In this document: in pieces, positions 36,801 to 43,823 of the stretch
Position numbering within the stretch: position 1 is the stretch's first letter
Layout of the letters: the number at the start of each line of letters is the position of its first letter
Source: Jiangella alba
GTDB lineage: Bacteria; Actinomycetota; Actinomycetes; Jiangellales; Jiangellaceae
DNA length: 64,000 nucleotides
Direction of reading: 5' to 3'
Assembly (NCBI RefSeq): GCF_900106035.1
Contig: NZ_FNUC01000004.1
Location: 62,001-126,000, forward strand
Notes under the pieces: generated by a model
What the model saw: only the letters and a program-made list of their open reading frames with translations
Databases searched by the model: none
What the model was told of the DNA's origin: nothing
Position numbers and translations under genes: made by a program

Positions 36801-37910
36801 GTGACCGAGACCCCCGGCTCGCGCCCCTCCGTCGTCATCGTCGGCGGCGGGTTCGGCGGCATCAACGCCGCGAAGGCGCTCGACGAGGTCGCCGACGTGA
36901 CCCTGGTCGACCCGTCCGACACGTTCCTGCACAACCTGGCGTCCTGGCGCGCGCTGGTCGCGCCGGAGTGGCTGGACCGCATCTTCCTGCCGTACGACCG
37001 CCTGCTCGCACACGGCCGCTTCGTCCGCGACCGCGTCGTCGAGGCGGACGGGGAGGGCGTCACGCTCGCGTCGGGCGAGCGGCTGGCCGCCGACTACGTC
37101 GTCCTCGCGACCGGCTCGTCCTACCCGTTCCCGGCGAAGACCGACGAGACCGACGTCGCCGTGGCGCGGCAGCGGTTCCTGGCGGCGCACGACGCGCTGC
37201 GGGGGTCGGGCCACGCGCTGGTGATCGGCGCCGGCGCGGCCGGGCTGGAGCTGGCCGGCGAGATCAAGACCGCCTACCCCGAAAAGGCCGTCACGCTGGT
37301 CGACCTCGCCGACGACATCCTGCCCGGCCCCTACGACCAGGAACTGCGCGCGGAACTGCGCCGCCAGCTCGACGAGCTCGGCGTGCGGCTCGTGCTCGGC
37401 AGCCCGCTGCGGGCACTGCCGGACGCCCCGGCCGCGACGGCGGCGCCGGTCACCGTCGCGACCGAGGCCGGTGAGGAGCTCACCGCCGACATCTGGTTCC
37501 GCGCCTTCGGCGTGACCCCGGCGACCGGGTTCGTCACCGGCTCGCTGGCCGCCGCCCGCGACGACCAGGGCTACCTGCGGGTCGACGACGAGCTGCGGGT
37601 GGCCGGTCACGACACCGTGTACGCGATCGGCGACATCGCCGACGCCGACCGCAACATGGCGGCGACCGCGCGGCTGCAGGCGGAGCTGGTCGCGGCGAAC
37701 CTGACGGCGCGGATCACCGGCGCCGGCGAGGTGAGCGCGTACCAGAAGCTGCCGCCGCTGGTCGCGATCCCGCTCGGCCCGGACGGCGGCGCCGGCCAGC
37801 TCCCCGGCATCGACGGCGTCGCGGGTCCGGAGGTGATCGCGCAGGTCAAGGGCCGGGCGATGCTGATGGAGACGTACGACGACCTGTTCAACGTCGAGCC
37901 GGTGGGCTGA
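36801..37910 (+). CDS. FAD-dependent pyridine nucleotide-disulphide-type oxidoreductase (FSP1/NDH-2-like)
   Basis: This 369-residue enzyme has the FAD-binding motif VVIVGGGFGGINAAKAL, the ATGSSYPFP motif, an NAD(P)H-binding motif VIGAGAAGLELAGEI and the C-terminal FAD motif VYAIGDIAD. It lacks the redox Cys pair of disulphide reductases and resembles type II NADH dehydrogenase and FSP1/AIFM2 quinone reductases. The GTG at 36801 follows AAGGAG by 6 nt. Divergent HxlR control suggests induction by quinones or electrophiles. A 13-bp-stem terminator follows the gene. Confidence 0.88.
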   Translation: MTETPGSRPSVVIVGGGFGGINAAKALDEVADVTLVDPSDTFLHNLASWRALVAPEWLDRIFLPYDRLLAHGRFVRDRVVEADGEGVTLASGERLAADYVVLATGSSYPFPAKTDETDVAVARQRFLAAHDALRGSGHALVIGAGAAGLELAGEIKTAYPEKAVTLVDLADDILPGPYDQELRAELRRQLDELGVRLVLGSPLRALPDAPAATAAPVTVATEAGEELTADIWFRAFGVTPATGFVTGSLAAARDDQGYLRVDDELRVAGHDTVYAIGDIADADRNMAATARLQAELVAANLTARITGAGEVSAYQKLPPLVAIPLGPDGGAGQLPGIDGVAGPEVIAQVKGRAMLMETYDDLFNVEPVG

Positions 37911-37919
37911 CGGCCGAAC

Positions 37920-37951
37920 GGTGGGCGTCCGCACGGCAGCGGACGCCCACC
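37920..37951. terminator. Bidirectional hairpin terminator
   Basis: GGTGGGCGTCCGC (37920-37932) pairs perfectly with 37939-37951 around the 6-nt loop ACGGCA. It lies between the convergent oxidoreductase and acetyltransferase genes, 10 nt from either stop codon. There is no U-tract, as is common in actinobacteria. Confidence 0.75.
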
Positions 37952-37959
37952 CCACGGGC

Positions 37960-38979
37960 TCAGCGGCTGAAGGTGTAGGCCGTGACGTCGGCGACGGGAC
38001 GGTAGCCGAGGGCGGCGTAGACGTGGTTCGCGGTGGGGTTGGCGAGGTCGGTGAAGAGGGCGCAGCGGCCGGCGCCGGCGTCGAGCACGGCCTGGCTCAC
38101 CGCCGCCACCAGCGCCGACGCGTACCCGCGGCGACGGCGGTCCGGCGGCGTGTAGACCGGCGCGATGCGGGCGACGCCGCCGACGGTGCGGGAGACGCCC
38201 ACGAAACAGGCCCGGCCGTCGTCGTCCCAGAGCCAGGCACGCTGCTCGGCGACCAACTGGCCCACGACGCGCTCGGCGACGCTGGCGCCGGGCGCGGCGT
38301 TGGACTCGCGCTCGAACGCCAGCGTCCACTCGACCAGCAGGTCGCTGTCGTCAGGACCGGCGAGCCGCGCGGCGCCGGCGACCGGGCGCGGGGGCACGAC
38401 GGCGTGGAGCTCGAACAGCCGCTGGTGCATCGAGACGGCGACGGTGCCGCCGGTGCGGCCGGCCCACGCCCGGGCGAACGCCGCGGACTCGTCGGCGGCG
38501 CCGGTGACGCCGTCGATCGCCGGGCAGCGGTCGAGCATGGCCAGGGCGAGCCGCTCGGCCTCGACCGGTGGCGCGGCGACGTAGACGCGGAACGGCGGCG
38601 TCCACACCGCGACGCCGGCCACCCCGGCGGTCGCGGCCATGCCTGCCTCGCCGGCCACCCCGAGCGACGCGGCCATCCCGGGTGACGCGGCCACCCCAAG
38701 CGTCGCGGCCCCGCCGGCCGCGCCGCCCGCTCCACCCATCGAGGCCCCACCGGCCGCAGCCCCGTCGGTCGCGCCGCCCGCTCCACCCGTCGCGGCCTCG
38801 CCGGCCCCGGCAGCCGCGGCCCCGTCGCTCAGCAGGGCGAACGTGCCGCCGGACCCGCCGCGGCGCTCGCGGTCGAGGGTGGTGAGCAGCACCGAGCGCA
38901 GCACCGGCTCGCGCTGCAGCCACGCGCCCGCCCGCTGCCAGAACTCGCCGGCGTCGGTGGTGATCCAGACACGGTCCAT
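37960..38979 (-). CDS. GNAT acetyltransferase with Ala/Gly-rich insertion
   Basis: This 339-residue protein has a clear C-terminal GNAT domain (IAPVYTPPDRRRRGYASALVAAV with the RRRGYA acetyl-CoA loop, NPTANHVYAALGYRPV). Its N-terminal domain is interrupted at about residues 51-128 by a nearly pure Ala/Gly/Val/Met repeat tract (units such as GGAGGATDGA and GVAASPGMAAS). The flanking segments FALLSDG and WTPPFRVYVA look like one broken fold, so the tract is an in-frame expansion. The ATG overlaps the upstream ABC-F stop by 1 nt, so it is the last gene of that transcription unit. Confidence 0.85.
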   Translation of the reverse strand: MDRVWITTDAGEFWQRAGAWLQREPVLRSVLLTTLDRERRGGSGGTFALLSDGAAAAGAGEAATGGAGGATDGAAAGGASMGGAGGAAGGAATLGVAASPGMAASLGVAGEAGMAATAGVAGVAVWTPPFRVYVAAPPVEAERLALAMLDRCPAIDGVTGAADESAAFARAWAGRTGGTVAVSMHQRLFELHAVVPPRPVAGAARLAGPDDSDLLVEWTLAFERESNAAPGASVAERVVGQLVAEQRAWLWDDDGRACFVGVSRTVGGVARIAPVYTPPDRRRRGYASALVAAVSQAVLDAGAGRCALFTDLANPTANHVYAALGYRPVADVTAYTFSR

Positions 38980-40655
38980 CAGCGCACCCGGCTGACGCGG
39001 CCTTCGTCCCAGACCGGTTCGGGTGCCTCGTAGACGGTGCCGTTGGCGCCGAACACGAGGAATCGGTCGAAGTCGCGGGCGAACCAGCGGTCGTGGGTGA
39101 CGGCGAGCACCGTGCCCTCGAACGCCTCGAGGCCGTCCTGCAGCGCCTCGGCCGACACGAGGTCGAGGTTGTCGGTGGGCTCGTCGAGCAGCAGCAGCGT
39201 GGCGCCGGACAGCTCGAGCAGCAGGATCTGCAGCCGCGCCTGCTGCCCGCCGGACAGCGACTCGAACGCTTGGTCGGCGGCGTGCGCGAGCTCGTACCGG
39301 TCGAGCGCCCGGCTGGCCTCTTCGCGCGGCATGCCGGCCCGCCGTCCGTCGCCGCGGTGCAGGATCTCGAGGAGGGTGCGGCCGACCAGCTCGGGGTGGT
39401 CGTGGGTCTGCGCGAACCAGCCCGGACGCACCCGCGCGCCCAGCCGCGCCACCCCGGTGTGCAGGACCGGCGCGATGGGAACGTCGTCGACGGGTTCGTG
39501 CTCGGGTTCGGGGTCGGTGCCGCCGGCGGCGAGCAGCCGCAGGAAGTGCGACTTGCCGGAGCCGTTGGAGCCGAGGACGGCGACCCGCTCGCCGTACCAG
39601 ACCTCGAGGTCGAATGGCTTCATCAGGCCGGTGAGCTCGAGCGACTCGCAGACGACGGCGCGCTTGCCGGTGCGTCCGCCGCGCAGCCGGATGCGGAGGT
39701 TCTGCTCGCGCGGCTGGTCTTCCGGCGGGCCGGCCTCCTCGAACCGCCGCAGCCGGGTCTGCGCCGCCTGGTAGCGGTTGGCCATGTCGGAGTTGTAGGC
39801 GGCCTTCTGCTTGTACATCAGCATGAGCTGACGCAGCTTCTCGTGCTCTTCGTCCCAGCGCCGGCGCAGCTCCTCGAGCCGGGCGAACCGCTCGCGCCGG
39901 GCCTCGTGGTAGCTGCTGAACCCGCCCGGATGCACCCACGCGGTGTTGCCGGCGGCGCCGAGCTCGACGGTGACGACGCGGGTGGCGGTGCGGTGCAGCA
40001 GCTCGCGGTCGTGGCTGACGTAGAGGACGGTCTTGGCGGACTCGAGCAGGCGGTCCTCGAGCCAGCGTTTGGCCGGGACGTCGAGGAAGTTGTCGGGCTC
40101 GTCGAGCAGCAGCACTTCGTCGGGCCCGCGCAGCAGCGCCTCGAGCACCAGCCGCTTCTGCTCACCGCCGGACAGCGACGACACCTCGCGCCAGCGGCAC
40201 CGCTCGAACGGGATGCCCAGCGCGGCCGTGGTGCAGACGTCCCACAGCACCTCGGTCTCGTAGCCGCCGGCGTCGGCCCACTCGCCGAGCGCGGCCGCGT
40301 ACGACATCTGGGTGGGTTCGTCGTCGCGGTCCATCATGGCCAGCTCGGCGGCGTCGACGGCGGCAGCGGCGGCCCGCACGCGCGGCGGCGCCACCGAGAG
40401 CAGGAGGTCGCGGACGTCCTGGGCGTCGCGGGCGACGAACTGCCGCATGACGCCGAGCCCGCCGCTGCGCGTGACGGCGCCGTCGTGCGCCGTGAGGTCG
40501 CCGGCGACGATGCGCAGCAGCGTGGTCTTGCCGGACCCGTTGGCCCCGACCAGCGCGACCTTGGCGCCGTCGCCGACCCGGAACGAGACGTCGTCGAGCA
40601 GCACCCGGCCGTCGGGCAGGGTGAAGGAGACGGCGTTGAGGTCGACGTGGCCCAT
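38979..40655 (-). CDS. ABC-F family ATPase
   Basis: This 558-residue cytoplasmic protein has two ABC ATPase domains and no membrane segments. Walker A motifs are VGANGSGKTT and LGSNGSGKS, signatures LSGGEQKRL and LSGGQQARL, and Walker B motifs LLLDEPDNF and LLLDEPTDNLD. The inter-domain linker with the charged SSYHEARRERFARLEEL helix corresponds to the P-site tRNA interaction motif. ABC-F proteins act on ribosomes in antibiotic protection or translation control. The first Walker B is followed by DNF rather than DNL. It lies downstream of the regulatory ABC/two-component block with a 51-nt gap. Confidence 0.92.
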   Translation of the reverse strand: MGHVDLNAVSFTLPDGRVLLDDVSFRVGDGAKVALVGANGSGKTTLLRIVAGDLTAHDGAVTRSGGLGVMRQFVARDAQDVRDLLLSVAPPRVRAAAAAVDAAELAMMDRDDEPTQMSYAAALGEWADAGGYETEVLWDVCTTAALGIPFERCRWREVSSLSGGEQKRLVLEALLRGPDEVLLLDEPDNFLDVPAKRWLEDRLLESAKTVLYVSHDRELLHRTATRVVTVELGAAGNTAWVHPGGFSSYHEARRERFARLEELRRRWDEEHEKLRQLMLMYKQKAAYNSDMANRYQAAQTRLRRFEEAGPPEDQPREQNLRIRLRGGRTGKRAVVCESLELTGLMKPFDLEVWYGERVAVLGSNGSGKSHFLRLLAAGGTDPEPEHEPVDDVPIAPVLHTGVARLGARVRPGWFAQTHDHPELVGRTLLEILHRGDGRRAGMPREEASRALDRYELAHAADQAFESLSGGQQARLQILLLELSGATLLLLDEPTDNLDLVSAEALQDGLEAFEGTVLAVTHDRWFARDFDRFLVFGANGTVYEAPEPVWDEGRVSRVR

Positions 40656-40706
40656 GGGCCCAGTCTCGCCCGGCGCGAGCTGCGGGTCGAGGGGTTTTCG
40701 GCGCGC

Positions 40707-41126
40707 TCAGAAGCCGGGATCGAGACGACCGGCCATGACCGCGACCAGGACGTCGGGCGCGAGGTCCTCCTTGTGGACGTAGGCCCGGGCGCCGCTGGCG
40801 CGGGCGTCCTGCGGCAGGTCGGACGCCGGGTACGTCGACATCAGCAGCACGACGGCGTCGGGCGCGGCCGCGAGCAGCCGGCGGGTGGCCTCGATGCCGG
40901 AGATGCCGGGCAGGTTGATGTCCATCAGCACCAGCCCGGGCCGCAGCGCCGCCGCGAGCCGCACCGCGTCCTCGCCGCTGGTGGCCTCGCCGGCGACCCG
41001 GAACCCGGGTGTGGCGCCGACGACGTACCGGGCGACGGACAGGTAGGTCTCCTGGTCGTCGACCACGAGGACGTCGACGACGGCGGGCGGAGCCTCGGCG
41101 TGGGGGGTGTGCGGACTGCCGGCCAT
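40707..41126 (-). CDS. Stand-alone response regulator receiver protein
   Basis: This 139-residue protein is a single REC domain: acidic pocket VVDDQE, phosphoacceptor Asp at about residue 69 in LVLMDINLPGI, and the conserved Lys in AYVHKEDL. There is no output domain, so it should act as a phosphate sink, an adaptor or an allosteric partner. The ATG at 41126 was used because the sequence before it is non-conserved. The palindrome GGGGTGCCAGCACCCC lies 59 nt upstream, shared with the cyclase and cNMP genes. Confidence 0.85.
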   Translation of the reverse strand: MAGSPHTPHAEAPPAVVDVLVVDDQETYLSVARYVVGATPGFRVAGEATSGEDAVRLAAALRPGLVLMDINLPGISGIEATRRLLAAAPDAVVLLMSTYPASDLPQDARASGARAYVHKEDLAPDVLVAVMAGRLDPGF

Positions 41127-41184
41127 GACACCAGCATCGTCGCCGCCGGGCGCGTCCGCCACCCGGTCACCACCCGTCCCGCCG

Positions 41185-41200
41185 GGGGTGCCAGCACCCC
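41185..41200. promoter_or_regulatory. GGGGTGCCAGCACCCC palindrome, copy 1
   Basis: A 16-bp site (7-bp arms around CA) in the 75-nt gap between the NarL-type regulator stop and the stand-alone receiver start. Its near edge is 59 nt from the receiver gene start codon. Identical or nearly identical copies lie at 53218-53233 and 54172-54187 with the same geometry. Confidence 0.75.
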
Positions 41201-41201
41201 G

Positions 41202-41876
41202 TCAGCGCAGCGAGGCGAGGTACAGGAGGACGGCGCTGACCCGGCGGTGGACGTCGGGCTCGGCGGTGAGGCCGAGCTTCGCGAACAGCGCGTTGATGTG
41301 TTTCTCGACAGCGCGTTCGGTGAGCACCAGCGAGGCGGCGACGCCGGCGTTGCTCTTGCCCTGCGCGATCTGCTCGAGCACCTCCAGCTCGCGCCTGGTG
41401 AGCCCGGCGAGAGGGTCGCCGGGCGGGCGGTTGCCGGCCACCAGCACCTCGACGACGCGCGGGTCGACGACGCTGCCGCCGCGGGCCACCTCGCGGACGG
41501 CCGCGGCCAGCTGGTCGGGCTCGCTGACCCGTTCCTTGAGCAGGTAGGCGCGCCGCTGCGAGCCGCCGGAGAGCAGCTCCAGCGCGTACGCGGGCGCCGC
41601 GTACTGCGACAGCACGACGACGCCGGTCTCGGGCGCGGTCTCGCGCAGCCGGGTGGCGACGCGGATGCCTTCGTCGCTGGATGTCGGCGGCATGCGGATG
41701 TCCGTGACGACGACGTCGGGCCGGTGCTCGTCGACCGCCGCCAGCAGGCCGTCGAGATCACCGGCCACGCCTACGACCTCGAGGTCGGGGTACAGGCCCA
41801 GCACCCGCTGGACGCCCTCGCGCACCAGCAGGGCGTCGTCGGCGACGACGATGCGGACCCGGGTGCCAGTGGTCAC
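41202..41876 (-). CDS. NarL/FixJ-type response regulator
   Basis: This 224-residue protein has a REC domain (VVADDALLVREG, phosphoacceptor D59 in VVVTDIRMPP, Lys in LLKERVSEP) and a C-terminal LuxR HTH (LTRRELEVLEQIAQGKSNAGVA...TERAVEKHINALFAKLGL). It is the cognate partner of the sensor kinase encoded just upstream: its GTG overlaps the kinase stop by 4 bp. It is the obvious candidate to bind the GGGGTGCCAGCACCCC palindromes of this region. Confidence 0.95.
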   Translation of the reverse strand: MTTGTRVRIVVADDALLVREGVQRVLGLYPDLEVVGVAGDLDGLLAAVDEHRPDVVVTDIRMPPTSSDEGIRVATRLRETAPETGVVVLSQYAAPAYALELLSGGSQRRAYLLKERVSEPDQLAAAVREVARGGSVVDPRVVEVLVAGNRPPGDPLAGLTRRELEVLEQIAQGKSNAGVAASLVLTERAVEKHINALFAKLGLTAEPDVHRRVSAVLLYLASLR

Positions 41877-43795
41877 GGATGGGAGCGTACCGGCGTCAGC
41901 GCGGCGACGGGCAGCGTACCGGCGACGACGGTGCCGGCGCCGGGCGCGCTGGTGACGGTGAGCTCGCCGCCGAACGCGCCGAGGCGGTCGCGCATGTTGA
42001 CGAAGCCGTGGCTCTCGCCGGCGGCCGCGGCGTCGAAGCCGGCGCCGTCGTCGGCCACCTCGAACTCCAGCCCGCCGTCCGCGGGCGCGCCGACGCGCAC
42101 CGTCACCGTCGCGTCGGGGCCGGCGTGCTTGCCGGCGTTCTGCAGCGCCTCCAGGCAGCAGAAGTACACCGCGGCCTCGGCCTCCGGCGCATAGCGCGGG
42201 ACGGCGTCGGCCTCGACGCGGACGGGGATCGTGGCGCGCCCGGCGGCGTTGCGCAGCGCCTCGCCGAGTCCGTGTTCGCGCAGCAGCGGCGGGTAGATGC
42301 CGTGCGCCAGCTCGCGCAGCTCGGTCAGCGTCTCCTGGACGTCGGTGCGCAGCTCCTCCAGCAGCGCCGCCGCGTCGCCCGTCGCCAGCCGCCGGGCCAG
42401 CCCCAGCTTCACCGCCAACGCGACCAGCCGCTGCTGAGCGCCGTCGTGCAGGTTGCGCTCGATCTGCCGCCGGGACGCGTCGGCCGCGGACACGATGCGG
42501 GCCCGGGACGCCTGCAGCTCGGCGTTGCGGCGGCGCAGCTCCTCCAGCGACGCCTGGAGCGCGGAGTCGAGGCGGACGTTGTGCAGCGCCAGGCCGACCT
42601 GCCGGGCGAGGTCGGCCAGCACGCGGTCGTCGTCGTCGCTGAACGGACGGTCGTCGGCCGTGCGGACGACGACGAGCAGCCCGAGCAGCCGGCCCAGGTG
42701 CGTGACCGACGCGACGCGCACCGATCGACGATCGTTCGCCGATGAGGTAGGCATGACCCGCCCGGCCCGGGTGGGGCCCACCCTAGGGGTGGGCACCGAC
42801 AACGTCGGCGCGTTTTCGGCCGACGCGCTGCTGGCGGACGTGACGCCCGGCGCGCTGGTGCCCGACGCGCTGGTGCCCGACGTGCGTCCGCCCGAGGCGC
42901 TGGTGCCCGGCGCACTGGTGCCCGAGGCGCTGGTGCCCGACGCTCCTCCGCCCGACGCGCCTCCGCCCGGCGCACTGGTGCCCGACGCGCCTCCGTCCGG
43001 CGCGAGGTCCGGCACGCCTCCGAACGACGCGAGGTCCGGCGCGCTCGCGGCGGGAACCGCCCCGCCCGGCTCACCGCCGTCCGCCAGCAGCGACGGCAGC
43101 CACATCGCCGCCCAGGCATTGCCGGACACGCGGGCCCGGCTGACGGCGGCCAGTTCGGGGCCGGCGAGGGTCAGCCGGGCGTGACCGCGCTCGGGCACCG
43201 AGACGGCGCGTTCCAGGACGGCGTCCTCGCCGGTCCAGACCTCGGCGCCGGCCGGGCCGAGGGTGGAGCGCAGGGTCTCGGCCAGCTGCAGCAGCAGCTC
43301 GTCCATCGGGACGGCGCGGGTCATGCGGGAGCCGAACGTCTCCAGCGCCGACGATGCCGGGCGCTGCGGCGGACCGGCCCACTGTGAGGCCAGCTCGTGC
43401 AGCCGCGCCCGCACCGGTTCGGCCAGCACGACCGCCGTCAGCGCGGCCAGCATCGAGAAGGCCAGCACGCCCTGACCGTCGTCGTCGACCTCGCCGCCGA
43501 GGCCGATCACGACCACCAGGTAGACGGCGAGCACCATCAGGGCCAGGCCGCAGAACACCAGCGTCGGCCCGGCGACGGAGCCGGCGCGGCGCCGCAGCCG
43601 GGGCACGACCGCCGCCGTCACGGCGACGGGGACCGCGGCCAGCCCGAGCAGCGCCCACGGCAGCAGCTCGCCGGGCACGTCGATCAGCGTCCGCAGCGCC
43701 CACACCGCGAGCGCGACGGCGCCGGCCACCAGCGCCGCCCACCCGGCCCACAGCGCGACGTCGCGCCGGTTGCGCGCGTGCACCGAACCGTTCAC
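41873..43795 (-). CDS. Membrane histidine kinase with GAF domain and repeat insertion
   Basis: This 640-residue sensor has four N-terminal membrane helices (about residues 17-135), a GAF-like domain (about 155-395) and a HisKA_3 dimerisation domain with RQIERNLHDGAQQR (phospho-His near 449). An HATPase_c domain follows (EALQNAGKHA, ADDGAGFD, GFVNMRDRLGAFGG). The GAF domain is split by a 75-residue Ser/Gly/Thr/Ala tract (about 259-335) encoded by a 15-bp minisatellite. The GTG at 43795 lies 7 nt after GGGGAGG; a GTG at 43804 overlaps that site and is less likely. It follows the three permease genes by 28 bp and is coupled to its regulator. Confidence 0.92.
   Translation of the reverse strand: MNGSVHARNRRDVALWAGWAALVAGAVALAVWALRTLIDVPGELLPWALLGLAAVPVAVTAAVVPRLRRRAGSVAGPTLVFCGLALMVLAVYLVVVIGLGGEVDDDGQGVLAFSMLAALTAVVLAEPVRARLHELASQWAGPPQRPASSALETFGSRMTRAVPMDELLLQLAETLRSTLGPAGAEVWTGEDAVLERAVSVPERGHARLTLAGPELAAVSRARVSGNAWAAMWLPSLLADGGEPGGAVPAASAPDLASFGGVPDLAPDGGASGTSAPGGGASGGGASGTSASGTSAPGTSASGGRTSGTSASGTSAPGVTSASSASAENAPTLSVPTPRVGPTRAGRVMPTSSANDRRSVRVASVTHLGRLLGLLVVVRTADDRPFSDDDDRVLADLARQVGLALHNVRLDSALQASLEELRRRNAELQASRARIVSAADASRRQIERNLHDGAQQRLVALAVKLGLARRLATGDAAALLEELRTDVQETLTELRELAHGIYPPLLREHGLGEALRNAAGRATIPVRVEADAVPRYAPEAEAAVYFCCLEALQNAGKHAGPDATVTVRVGAPADGGLEFEVADDGAGFDAAAAGESHGFVNMRDRLGAFGGELTVTSAPGAGTVVAGTLPVAALTPVRSHP
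42785..43020 (-). repeat. 15-bp minisatellite inside the kinase GAF domain
   Basis: Units such as GCGCTGGTGCCCGAC (plus strand) repeat about a dozen times with point changes. They encode variants of SGTSA, SGGGA and PGTSA on the minus strand. The unit is five codons, so gain or loss of copies keeps the frame. Confidence 0.75.
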
Positions 43796-43823
43796 CCCGC
43801 CCACCTCCCCTGTCCGGCGGCCA

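Noticed and set aside
39093-42194. A 1033-codon plus-strand frame across the ABC-F, receiver and response regulator genes
   Set aside because: It runs antisense to several genes with clear motifs and has the composition of a shadow frame.
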